Below, in pieces: positions 1 through 7,273 of a stretch of DNA of 12,532 nucleotides. The notes under the pieces were generated by a model. It was given only the letters and a program-made list of their open reading frames with translations. It was not told the DNA's origin and ran no database searches. How positions within the stretch are numbered: the first letter of the stretch is position 1; each line of letters opens with the position of its first letter. Origin of the DNA: an uncultured Planctomycetaceae bacterium (GTDB lineage: Bacteria; Planctomycetota; Planctomycetia; Pirellulales; Pirellulaceae); NCBI GenBank assembly GCA_903927685.1, contig CAIYOB010001341.1, positions 1 to 12,532 on the forward strand. Reading direction: 5' to 3'. The translations under genes were made by a program, and so were the position numbers.

Positions 1-1282
1 CGAGATCGAGCCGGCCTGGGGTGCCGGGCTTGCCGAGGCTGACGCCGTCGTGGTCCATGAAGAACTTGGGCTCGTCGAACCACACGGGTTGGTCGGCGCC
101 GGCTTGAAAATGGCCGGGCACGAGATAGACCGGGCGGCGATGGAAGCTGGTATCGGTGGGGCCGTAGTTCCGGTAGTGGCCGTCGTGGTTGTGGATGAAC
201 AACGCGTAGCGTCCGCTGCCGGCCGTGTTGCCGCCCACGTCGTACATTGGGCACGGCGAAAGCGGATGCAGCAACGGCTCACCGCCGTCTCTGCGCAACA
301 GCCGCCGCGGTTGGGTCCACGTCTGGCCGCTGTCGCTGCTCACGCTCCAGAACGGACTGCCCGCGCTGGTCCGCATGACGCAGAACAATCGCTCGTCCGG
401 CAGTTTGACGACGGTGGGCTCCTGGCAAACGCTCACGTCGGGATGGCCGGGATAGTGCACGGCGAGCGCCGCGTTGTTGGCCGCGAACCAACGGATGTTC
501 AATGCCTGCACCTCGGGGTTGTCGTCCACGTTCTCGAAACGCATGAACTCGACGTGCGAATCGTCGGAGATCCACGACTTGGTCGGACTGCTCTTCACCG
601 CTTTGCTGGTCCAGCGGGTGAAGCCGGCAAAGTACTTCCCGTCCTGGCCCAGTCGCAGCGGCTTCTGCCAGCAGAGCATATTCGGGGGCATCGTCGGGTC
701 GGGATTGTCGTAGATGCTGCGCGGGACGGGGATGTTCTGCGGCTTCGACCACGTCGAGCCGTGGTCGTCGCTGTAAATGCCGTCCAGCCAGCCGGTGGCA
801 TGCGGATACGTATCGTGCTTGCCGGCGTGCTGGCTGTACAGGACATAGATGCGGCCTTGCTTGCTCACCAGCGGATACGCCCAACTCGCAATCAGGCCGT
901 CGCCCGGTTTCTTCGGACCGGCGATGATCTGCGGCCGGGACCACGTTTGGCCTTCGTCCGCACTGCGGGCAAACGCGATGTGCTGGTCGGGGCGGGCCTC
1001 GGCGGAACTCTGTGTCCAGACAGCCATCAGTGAGCCGTCCGGCCCGTCGAAGACCAGGAAGTGCTCGTTGCCGGTATCGCTGACAACGGCCTCGGCGACC
1101 TCCGGCACGAAGACGACGAAATCCGGGTTGGTGATCCGCAGCTGTGTCGGGATGCGCGCCTGCAGATCGGCGGGCGAGGCGATGAAGTTCGGATCGGGCT
1201 TGGGCGGCGCTTTCGTTTCCGCAGACAGCGCAGCCAGCGGTGTGAGCAGCAGGGCCGTGAAGAGCGTGGGAGTTGACTTCAT
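1..1282 (-). CDS. Secreted sialidase-like Asp-box (BNR) protein, truncated by window edge
   Basis: This frame is open from an ATG at 1282 to the left window edge, giving at least 427 residues with the C-terminus missing. The first about 21 residues form a Sec signal peptide (MKS, hydrophobic leucine/alanine core, then AALSA before ETKA), so the protein should be exported. Three Asp boxes of the S-x-D-x-G-x-T-W type are visible: SADEGQTW at residues 107-114, SDDHGSTW at 171-178 and SSDSGQTW at 315-322. Such boxes mark six-bladed beta-propellers of the sialidase/neuraminidase superfamily. I do not see a clear FRIP motif and cannot place the arginine triad, so sialidase activity is not assured; another glycan hydrolase or a non-catalytic propeller is possible. 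The start overlaps the stop of the upstream gene by four bases (ATGA), implying translational coupling to the SPFH operon. Only a weak purine-rich stretch precedes the start. Confidence 0.85.
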   Translation of the reverse strand, partial: MKSTPTLFTALLLTPLAALSAETKAPPKPDPNFIASPADLQARIPTQLRITNPDFVVFVPEVAEAVVSDTGNEHFLVFDGPDGSLMAVWTQSSAEARPDQHIAFARSADEGQTWSRPQIIAGPKKPGDGLIASWAYPLVSKQGRIYVLYSQHAGKHDTYPHATGWLDGIYSDDHGSTWSKPQNIPVPRSIYDNPDPTMPPNMLCWQKPLRLGQDGKYFAGFTRWTSKAVKSSPTKSWISDDSHVEFMRFENVDDNPEVQALNIRWFAANNAALAVHYPGHPDVSVCQEPTVVKLPDERLFCVMRTSAGSPFWSVSSDSGQTWTQPRRLLRRDGGEPLLHPLSPCPMYDVGGNTAGSGRYALFIHNHDGHYRNYGPTDTSFHRRPVYLVPGHFQAGADQPVWFDEPKFFMDHDGVSLGKPGTPGRLDL

Positions 1283-1821
1283 GTCTTGGATCTTTCTGCC
1301 GGGCCTGCGGCCTGGCCGCCGTTGGGTTCGCCGTCTTCGTAGACCGGGCTGCCGTAGGCTTTGTCGGGCTGGAAGGGGTTGGCTGTCGCCACGCTTCCGA
1401 TTCGCCAGACGCCGGATCCGCGGGTCAACTGGTACAGCTGGCGTTCGGTGCGGGTCTCGTAGACCCGGTCGATGGTATAGCTGGCGATCGAGGCCGCGGA
1501 CGCCGCGTCGCCGGGCGGGTCGTTGCGGAAGACGGCGCGGCCCTTGAGCGTGGCCACGGCGTCCCGCAGGGATTGGGCGAAGGACTCCGGACGCTGGCCG
1601 GCCAGGGCACGTTCCAAACGGTCGCGCTCGGAGCCGGTGAAGCAGTCGAGGTACGCGGGCACATCGCCGCGCTGAGCGGCGGCGAACATGCGCTCGACGC
1701 AGGCCTCGGGCGTGTCGGCGGCCTTCTCCAGCGGCAACGGGGCGGGGGGGCGTCCTCGGCCTTGCCAGAGGACGGCGCCCAGGACCAGCAGCGTGATCAG
1801 GCCGGCGAGCGTTCGTTTCAC
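1279..1821 (-). CDS. Small membrane-anchored protein, NTF2/SnoaL-like fold suspected
   Basis: The product has 180 residues and no family I can name firmly. A hydrophobic segment at about residues 5-20 follows the MKR start, giving an inner-membrane anchor or uncleaved signal. The stretch around residues 38-65 (ACVERMFAAAQRGDVPAYLDCF) has the helix pattern of NTF2-like and DUF4878-type domains, followed by a region ending in YQLTRGSGVWRI that fits the closing beta strands; this assignment is inference. The C-terminal about 30 residues are rich in Gly, Pro and Glu and look disordered. The start codon is GTG, in a GTGA overlap with the upstream HflK-like gene. A GAGG at 1832-1829, seven bases upstream, supports it. 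The gene ends in an ATGA overlap with the sialidase-like gene. Its position between SPFH genes and a secreted enzyme suggests an envelope accessory role, not a cytosolic enzyme. Confidence 0.85.
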   Translation of the reverse strand: MKRTLAGLITLLVLGAVLWQGRGRPPAPLPLEKAADTPEACVERMFAAAQRGDVPAYLDCFTGSERDRLERALAGQRPESFAQSLRDAVATLKGRAVFRNDPPGDAASAASIASYTIDRVYETRTERQLYQLTRGSGVWRIGSVATANPFQPDKAYGSPVYEDGEPNGGQAAGPAERSKT

Positions 1822-2714
1822 GGAGGCGCCTCGCGGATGATGCTCAAGTCCAGCGGCGCGCCCGTGTCCATGATCAGTTTGGCCCGTAGTTTCGGCAACA
1901 GGTCGGCCATCGTCTCCAAGTACAACCGCCGCGCGGTCAAGTCGGGCGACCGCTGGTACTCGGCCAACAGTTTGTCAAACCGTTCGGCGTCGCCCTGAGC
2001 TTCGCGCAGCCGGCGATCGTGCTCGGCTTGCCCTTCGTCCACCAGTCGCTGTTTGTCGGCCTGGGCTTGGGCCAGCGTGCGGTCGGCGTAGCCGCGAGCC
2101 AGGTTGATTTCCCGGTCGCGTTCCCGCAAGGCGTTGATGACGTTGTCGAACGCCTCGGCCACTTCCGGCGGCGGCGCGACGCTGCCCACGTCCACGGAAC
2201 GGATCGCGACGCCGATTTCGTACCTGGCGACCATCTGCTGGAGTTTCTCGCCCAGCAGGACGCCCAACTCGCGTTTGCCGAGCGTCAGGACGCGATCCAC
2301 AGGCTGTTCGGCGAGCACGGCGGACATGGCGGCTTGGGCCGCGTTGGCGACCAGCGGCTCGACGGCCGCCGACTGGAACAGGTACTGCGCGGGATCGGCG
2401 ATCGTAAAGTGGACGGTGGCGCGGATCCGGACCAGATTGCGGTCGCCGGTCAGCCATTGGGCGACACTGGCCCCGACCGCTTCGCCCGCCGGACTGACCG
2501 GGCCGATGGTGACCTGTTTCACTTCGCGCGACTTGACGCGATCGATGCGGTCCAGTCCCCAGGGCAGTCCGAAGTGCGGGCCGGGTTCCCGCGGCTCGGC
2601 CAAGATCCGGCCGAACCGCCGCACGACGACCTGCTCGTCCGGCTGGACGAAGTACAAGCCGGTGGCGAGATAGGCGGCCGCGGCGGCCAGGGATAGCCAG
2701 AGCCAGCGTTTCAC
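1818..2714 (-). CDS. hflK: HflK-like SPFH/band 7 membrane protein
   Basis: The product has 298 residues with one transmembrane helix at about residues 4-22, then QPDEQVVVRRFG at 24-35, the classic beginning of an HflK-type SPFH/band 7 domain (about 24-210). An alanine- and glutamate-rich coiled-coil stretch follows. The end (ERFDKLLAEYQ, then RRLYLETMADLLPKL and a final LIMDTG) matches the closing region of E. coli HflK, not HflC. In E. coli, HflK and HflC form a ring around the FtsH protease in the inner membrane; that is family knowledge, and no FtsH gene is visible here. Only about three residues precede the membrane helix, so the long cytosolic N-terminus of E. coli HflK is missing. The start is GTG, in a GTGA overlap with the stop of the HflC-like gene, with a strong GGAGG six bases upstream (2725-2721). 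It is probably a duplicated paralogue serving the neighbouring ATPase fusion. Confidence 0.92.
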   Translation of the reverse strand: MKRWLWLSLAAAAAYLATGLYFVQPDEQVVVRRFGRILAEPREPGPHFGLPWGLDRIDRVKSREVKQVTIGPVSPAGEAVGASVAQWLTGDRNLVRIRATVHFTIADPAQYLFQSAAVEPLVANAAQAAMSAVLAEQPVDRVLTLGKRELGVLLGEKLQQMVARYEIGVAIRSVDVGSVAPPPEVAEAFDNVINALRERDREINLARGYADRTLAQAQADKQRLVDEGQAEHDRRLREAQGDAERFDKLLAEYQRSPDLTARRLYLETMADLLPKLRAKLIMDTGAPLDLSIIREAPP

Positions 2715-3889
2715 GGGGCGCCTCCTGAGGCGGCTGGAGGCGGCGGTTCGGTTCCGGACGGCGGGCCGGAGCGACTACTCGACAATGGCTGGGCCGGCGT
2801 GGTGGGGGATGAGCCGGGCAGCCCGGCCGGCAGATCCGGCAAGCCGCGGGTCAGCAGTCGCAGCAAGGGGCTCTCGGCCGACAGCACGAGCGTGGTCTGG
2901 TTGTCCAGGATCGCGCGGTAGGTCTCCAGCGTCTTGAGCAGTTCGTAGAACGCCGGGTCCTTGCTGTGGGCCGCGTTGAAGATCTCGATCGCCTTGGCCT
3001 CGCCTTCGCCCCGGACCCGCGTTGCCTCGCGGCGGGCCTGGGCCAGCAGCTGTTCCCGCTGCAAGTCGGCCTGGCTCTCGATCTTGCTCTTCTGGCTGGC
3101 GCCCTGGGCGCGATACTGGATCGCCACGCGTTCCCGCTCGCTGCGGATCTCGGCATACACCGACGGCCGGACCGCCTCAGGGTAATTGAACCGCGTCCAG
3201 CGGACGTCGACCACTTCGATGCCGAACTGTTCGGCGGCGACCGGGCGGATGGCCTGCGTCACCCGCTGGGCGATCGCTTCCAACTGGACTTCGCCCGGTG
3301 TGAGTGAGACCAGGCGATCCAATCGCGTGCGGCCGATCTCCGCAGCCAATGCGGCCTGGATGCGTTCCTCCAAACGCCGCTCGGCGGCCTGCATGGTGCC
3401 GACCGACTGGAGAAAGCGGCGGACGTACCGTTCGATCTCGGCCTGAATTCGCTCGTCCCCAGGCAAACCGCCCGCCTGGCTGCCGGCTTCGGCTTGGGCC
3501 TGCACGAAACTCGGCCCGGGAATCCGCCAACAGACATGCCATTGGAAGGTCAAGTTCTCTTTGTCCTCGGTCAGCATCTCGCGGCCGGGGGGCTCGACCA
3601 TCTGCAGCCGGCGGTCAAACCGCTGCAGGCTTTGGTAGGGCCATTTGATCCCCAGCCCCGCCTCGGTGTACAGCTGCAGCGGCTGGCCGAACTGGGTCAC
3701 GTAGACGTACTCGGTCTCGTCCACGAAGAACACGGTTCGCCAGATGGCAGCCCCGGCGAGTCCCAAGAACACCAGCCAGCACACGGCACGCCACCGACGG
3801 CCGGCGCCATCGTGGTGGTGATGATGGTGGTGGTCGTGGTGATGGTGATGATGATCGTCGTGTTCGTCGGATGGCAGATGGAGGTGCAT
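2711..3889 (-). CDS. hflC: HflC-like SPFH protein with histidine-rich N-terminus
   Basis: The product has 392 residues. Residues 1-28 contain 16 histidines, including runs of six and seven separated by Asp, before a single membrane helix at about 34-55. An SPFH/band 7 domain follows. FGIEVVDVRW at 222-231, the E/A/Q-rich coiled coil after it, and SKDPAFY at 309-315 followed by a Leu/Tyr-rich helix are all HflC hallmarks. The last about 45 residues are a Pro/Ser-rich tail that E. coli HflC lacks. By HflC topology the histidine-rich tail would face the cytosol and the SPFH domain the periplasm; that is inference. Such a tail could bind Zn, Ni, Co or Cu, which fits the metal ATPase encoded 42 bases upstream. 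No convincing ribosome binding site precedes the ATG, and the spacer holds three tandem heptamers. The stop overlaps the next gene (GTGA). Confidence 0.92.
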   Translation of the reverse strand: MHLHLPSDEHDDHHHHHHDHHHHHHHDGAGRRWRAVCWLVFLGLAGAAIWRTVFFVDETEYVYVTQFGQPLQLYTEAGLGIKWPYQSLQRFDRRLQMVEPPGREMLTEDKENLTFQWHVCWRIPGPSFVQAQAEAGSQAGGLPGDERIQAEIERYVRRFLQSVGTMQAAERRLEERIQAALAAEIGRTRLDRLVSLTPGEVQLEAIAQRVTQAIRPVAAEQFGIEVVDVRWTRFNYPEAVRPSVYAEIRSERERVAIQYRAQGASQKSKIESQADLQREQLLAQARREATRVRGEGEAKAIEIFNAAHSKDPAFYELLKTLETYRAILDNQTTLVLSAESPLLRLLTRGLPDLPAGLPGSSPTTPAQPLSSSRSGPPSGTEPPPPAASGGAP

Positions 3890-3892
3890 GGG

Positions 3893-3913
3893 TTGTCAGT
3901 CGTCAGTTGTCAG
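3893..3913. repeat. Three tandem heptamers between ATPase and HflC genes
   Basis: On the plus strand the units are TTGTCAG, TCGTCAG and TTGTCAG, end to end; read on the coding strand they are CTGACAA-type units. They fill half of the 42-base spacer and stop three bases before the ATG of the HflC-like gene, occupying the place where a ribosome binding site would be. They resemble the short tandem heptamer repeats common between genes in some cyanobacteria and planctomycetes (recollection, not checked). Function unknown. Confidence 0.75.
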
Positions 3914-3931
3914 CTGTTTTTGGACAGTCGC

Positions 3932-6900
3932 TCATGGTTGGTCCGGGGGGCTTGGTTTCAGCAGCGGCAACAGTTGTTCGTTCAGGCCGGGGGGCATGCC
4001 GAGCAGCAGGTGGCGGCGGCCGTTGGCGGAGCCGTCCAGGATCAGCTTGCTCCGGCCGGGGAGAATGGCGGCCAGCGTCTCGACGAACAGCCGCCATTCG
4101 GTCAACGCCGGGGACGAGGCGTGGGCCGCCTCGACCAGCGCATAGCTCTCGGCCCCGCCGGCCGCGGTCTCCTGCTTGCCGACGGCAAACGCCTGGGCGG
4201 CGCTCAGTTCCGCCGCGGCTTCGCCCGCCAATTCCGGCTGCAGCCGCAGCCACAATTCGTCGGTGACGGTGACGCCGGAGGCCGACAGTTCGCGATAGGC
4301 GGCCTCGCCAGCGGTCTTGATCAGCCGGTCGCGGTAGTAAGCCTCGGCTTCGTTCTTGAGCCGCGCCATCTCCTTGAACGCGCTGGACACATCCCGGAAG
4401 GCATCGACCACCGCCAGCGGCGGATGAATGTCCTGCAGGCAGGCGCCTTGCGGCAGGATGTCGACGCCCAGCCCGAGCGCCTCGACGCGCAACTGCAAGC
4501 GGTCTCGCAACTGCTGTTCCAGCGGCTCGCGGCCTTGGGTCAGCACTTCGGCTACCGGACTTCCTTCGGCCTTGTCGACCAGCAGCGGCTGCGCGGCCAG
4601 CAGTTCCCGCAATTCGCCTTCGGCCAAGATCTTCAGTATCCGCTCCGGCTCGCGGACGGTGAAATGAAAGGCCCGCAGGTCGGCGATGCGGTACTGGATC
4701 GTGGCGGCCAACTCGACCAGCGACTGGTCGCCGGTCAGCATCAAGGCTTCTTCGGCCTGCTGTTGGAGATGCGGCGTGTTCCATTCGATGGGCGTCAGCG
4801 GCGAACTGGTCGCGTCGGCCGCGCGCCGCAGCCCCAGTTCGATCGTTCGGATCTGCTGCGGCTTGTCGCGGATCACCCGATCCCACGGCGGCGGTAGCCG
4901 CAGATGCGGTCCCGGACTCAACTGGGCGTGAAACCGGCCGAACCGCCGGATCACCGCTACTTCGTCGGGCTGCACGAACACCACGACTTGCGTCGAGTAC
5001 GCCGCCAGCAGCGCGAACAGGGCCAGTCCGGCCAGTCGCTTGCGGGCGTGCCAGCCCCAGTGGGCCGCGGCAGCGATCGGCTGCAGCCGGCGGAGCCCGT
5101 GGCCGCAGGCCCGGCCCAGGGCTGCTTCCAGCCGCCCCGGCCAACGCTGGTGCCACCGCTCGAACCACAGCAGCCGCATCGAATTCAGCAGTACCAGCAG
5201 CGAGCCCAGCTGATGGAACAGGGCCGCGGCCACCGGCGAGCGGGCCATCCAGGCTTCCGACCAGCTGGGCATGACCCAGGCGGTCAGGACGACTCCGACC
5301 AGATTGTACGCAAAGGCGAACAAGAAGATGTTCTGGCGAATAATGCGGACCGTCTCGCGGGACAAGCGGACCAGGCCCGGGAGCGGCGTCAGGGGGTCTC
5401 CCATCAGGATCATATCGCCGGCTTCCGCTGCCAGATCGCTGCCCACGCCGCCCAGGGCGAGTCCCACATCGGCGATCGCCAGAGCCGGCGCGTCGTTCAC
5501 TCCGTCCCCGACCATGGCGACGCAGATATCGACCGGCTGCTTGCCGTGCCGGTGGCCGTGGCCGCTTTCTTGCCCGCCCGCCTGGCCGGGGGCCTCGCTG
5601 TCGCACCAGTCGGCCAGCCAATTCGCCTTCTCGTCCGGCCGGAGTTCGGCGGCGAACAGGTCGACTCCCACGCGGTGGGCTACGTGCGCCGCCGCGGCCT
5701 GGCGATCGCCGGTCAGCATGGCGATCTGCTGGATGCCCACTTGCCGCAATTGCGTCAGGACTTCCGCCGCCTCGGGGCGTATCGTATCCCGCACGCCCAG
5801 GACGCCGACCACTTGGCCCGCGACGCTGACCCGCAGCACTGTCTGGGCGGTGGCTTCCAAGCGTTCGATCGCGGCGTCCACCTCCGCCGAGACGGCGACG
5901 CCTTGCTCGGTCATCAACCGCCGGCTGCCGACCAGGACGACGCAGGCCGAATCGGTTGCGCTGGCAGCGGCGTCGGCAGCATCCGAGCGCAACTGGGCCG
6001 AGACGCCGGCGCCGGGCAAGGCCTGGAACTGGTCGACGCCGGCCAGCTGCAGACCTCGCTCGCGGGCCGTCCGGACCAGCACCTGGGCGATCAAGTGCTC
6101 GCTGGACTGTTCCGCGGCCGCGGCCCAAGCCAGCACCTGGTCGGCCGCGTGGGGTCCGCAGGCCACGCAGTCGGCCAGTTCCAGTCTGCCGACCGTCAGC
6201 GTGCCAGTCTTGTCAAACGCGAACCGCGTGACCGACGCCAATCGCTCGACGGCTTTGCCGCCGGTGGTCAGCACGCCGCGGCGGGCCAGCCAGGCCAGGG
6301 CCGCCATCATCGCGGCGGGCGTGGCCAGGATCAGCGAGCACGGACAGGCCACCACCAGCACCGCCAGCGTGGGCATCCAGCGGAGTGTCGCGGAACCGCC
6401 GGCGGCGATCTGCTGCCAGGTGGCGTAGTTCGTGGCGGCGAAGGTGCCCAGTGCCAGCAGCAACACGGCCGGCAGGAAGACCTTGGCCAGCCGATCCGCC
6501 ACCCGCTCGACATGAGCCTTGTTCCGCCGGGCTTTGGCGACCAGCTGGATGACCTGGCCCAGCGTCGTCTGGTCGCCGACTTTGTCCGTGCGGATGTCCA
6601 GCGCGCCGAACTGGTTCAGCGTGCCCGCGTAGACGGGCTCCCCGGCGCCCTTGTCGATCGGCAAGCTCTCCCCGGTCAGCGTGCTCTGGTCGACCGACGA
6701 GCGGCCGGACACCACGGTTCCGTCGACCGGCACCCGCTCGCCGGGCCGGACCACGACGATATCGCCCGACTGGACCTGCTCGACGGCGACCTCGCGAATG
6801 TCCTCGCCGCGGCGGACGCGGACCGTCTTGGGCCGCAGTTCGAGAATCCGCTGCAGTTCGCGATGCGTGCGGGCGTACGTCAGGCCTTCCAAAGACTCGC

Positions 6901-7231
6901 CGACCAGGGCGATCAGCACCACTTCGGCGGCCACCCAGTACTCGCGGAGCACCAAGGCCGCCACCAGGGCCACGGCCAGGGCCAAGTCCGCGCCGACGTC
7001 GCCTTCCAGCAGGGCCGTCAGCGCGTTGTAGACGATCCTACCGCCGCCCAGCAAAGCGGCGAGCAGCGAGAGGTTAAAGCCCAACGGGTTCCGCAGACTT
7101 TCCCAGCCCAGCCACCAGAAAACCACGTCGCCCGCGACCAGCACGGCCACGGCGACGGTCAGCGCGTACAGCGACCGAAACGACGGCGCCGCGAGTTCCC
7201 GCTCCCAAGGGCTGTGCTGGCTGGTAGACAT
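3932..7231 (-). CDS. P1B-type metal ATPase fused to HflK-like SPFH domain
   Basis: The product has 1099 residues in two parts. Residues 1 to about 690 are a complete P1B (CPx) ATPase with eight predicted membrane helices: TGES at 186-189, the membrane metal site C296-P297-C298, phosphorylation site D340 in DKTGTLT, GDGVNDAP at 575-582, N643 in TM7 (AYN) and H673 in TM8 (HQLGS). There is no N-terminal heavy-metal-associated domain; a histidine-rich loop GHGHRHG sits at 557-563. H379 of the usual SEHP nucleotide-binding motif is present but the next residue is Leu. CPC suits Cu or Zn/Cd pumps, whereas H-x-x-G-S in TM8 resembles the HEGGT of P1B-4 pumps, so the metal cannot be assigned. A basic linker (about 690-730) and a ninth helix (about 732-750) lead to an HflK-like SPFH domain (750-1099) starting QPDEVAVIRRFG and ending with an HflK-like LFVETLAAIL segment. 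An in-frame stop four codons upstream makes the ATG at 7231 the first possible start; no clear ribosome binding site precedes it. Confidence 0.95.
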   Translation of the reverse strand: MSTSQHSPWERELAAPSFRSLYALTVAVAVLVAGDVVFWWLGWESLRNPLGFNLSLLAALLGGGRIVYNALTALLEGDVGADLALAVALVAALVLREYWVAAEVVLIALVGESLEGLTYARTHRELQRILELRPKTVRVRRGEDIREVAVEQVQSGDIVVVRPGERVPVDGTVVSGRSSVDQSTLTGESLPIDKGAGEPVYAGTLNQFGALDIRTDKVGDQTTLGQVIQLVAKARRNKAHVERVADRLAKVFLPAVLLLALGTFAATNYATWQQIAAGGSATLRWMPTLAVLVVACPCSLILATPAAMMAALAWLARRGVLTTGGKAVERLASVTRFAFDKTGTLTVGRLELADCVACGPHAADQVLAWAAAAEQSSEHLIAQVLVRTARERGLQLAGVDQFQALPGAGVSAQLRSDAADAAASATDSACVVLVGSRRLMTEQGVAVSAEVDAAIERLEATAQTVLRVSVAGQVVGVLGVRDTIRPEAAEVLTQLRQVGIQQIAMLTGDRQAAAAHVAHRVGVDLFAAELRPDEKANWLADWCDSEAPGQAGGQESGHGHRHGKQPVDICVAMVGDGVNDAPALAIADVGLALGGVGSDLAAEAGDMILMGDPLTPLPGLVRLSRETVRIIRQNIFLFAFAYNLVGVVLTAWVMPSWSEAWMARSPVAAALFHQLGSLLVLLNSMRLLWFERWHQRWPGRLEAALGRACGHGLRRLQPIAAAAHWGWHARKRLAGLALFALLAAYSTQVVVFVQPDEVAVIRRFGRFHAQLSPGPHLRLPPPWDRVIRDKPQQIRTIELGLRRAADATSSPLTPIEWNTPHLQQQAEEALMLTGDQSLVELAATIQYRIADLRAFHFTVREPERILKILAEGELRELLAAQPLLVDKAEGSPVAEVLTQGREPLEQQLRDRLQLRVEALGLGVDILPQGACLQDIHPPLAVVDAFRDVSSAFKEMARLKNEAEAYYRDRLIKTAGEAAYRELSASGVTVTDELWLRLQPELAGEAAAELSAAQAFAVGKQETAAGGAESYALVEAAHASSPALTEWRLFVETLAAILPGRSKLILDGSANGRRHLLLGMPPGLNEQLLPLLKPSPPDQP

Positions 7232-7273
7232 ACCATGAGGCTAGAAGCCGGTCCCCGCGGTGTCAAGAAGTTT

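Noticed and set aside
50..1033. Plus-strand open frame of 327 codons
   Set aside because: It lies opposite the sialidase-like gene with three Asp boxes and a signal peptide; no domain is seen in the plus frame.
3494..4897. Plus-strand open frame of 467 codons
   Set aside because: It is antisense to the HflC-like gene and the SPFH part of the fusion; its hydrophobic valine/methionine run is simply the complement of the histidine codons.
3903..6128. Minus-strand open frame of 741 codons overlapping the ATPase fusion
   Set aside because: It is a different frame of the same strand with Arg/Gly/Pro-rich low-complexity translation; the overlapping frame has the real ATPase and SPFH motifs.
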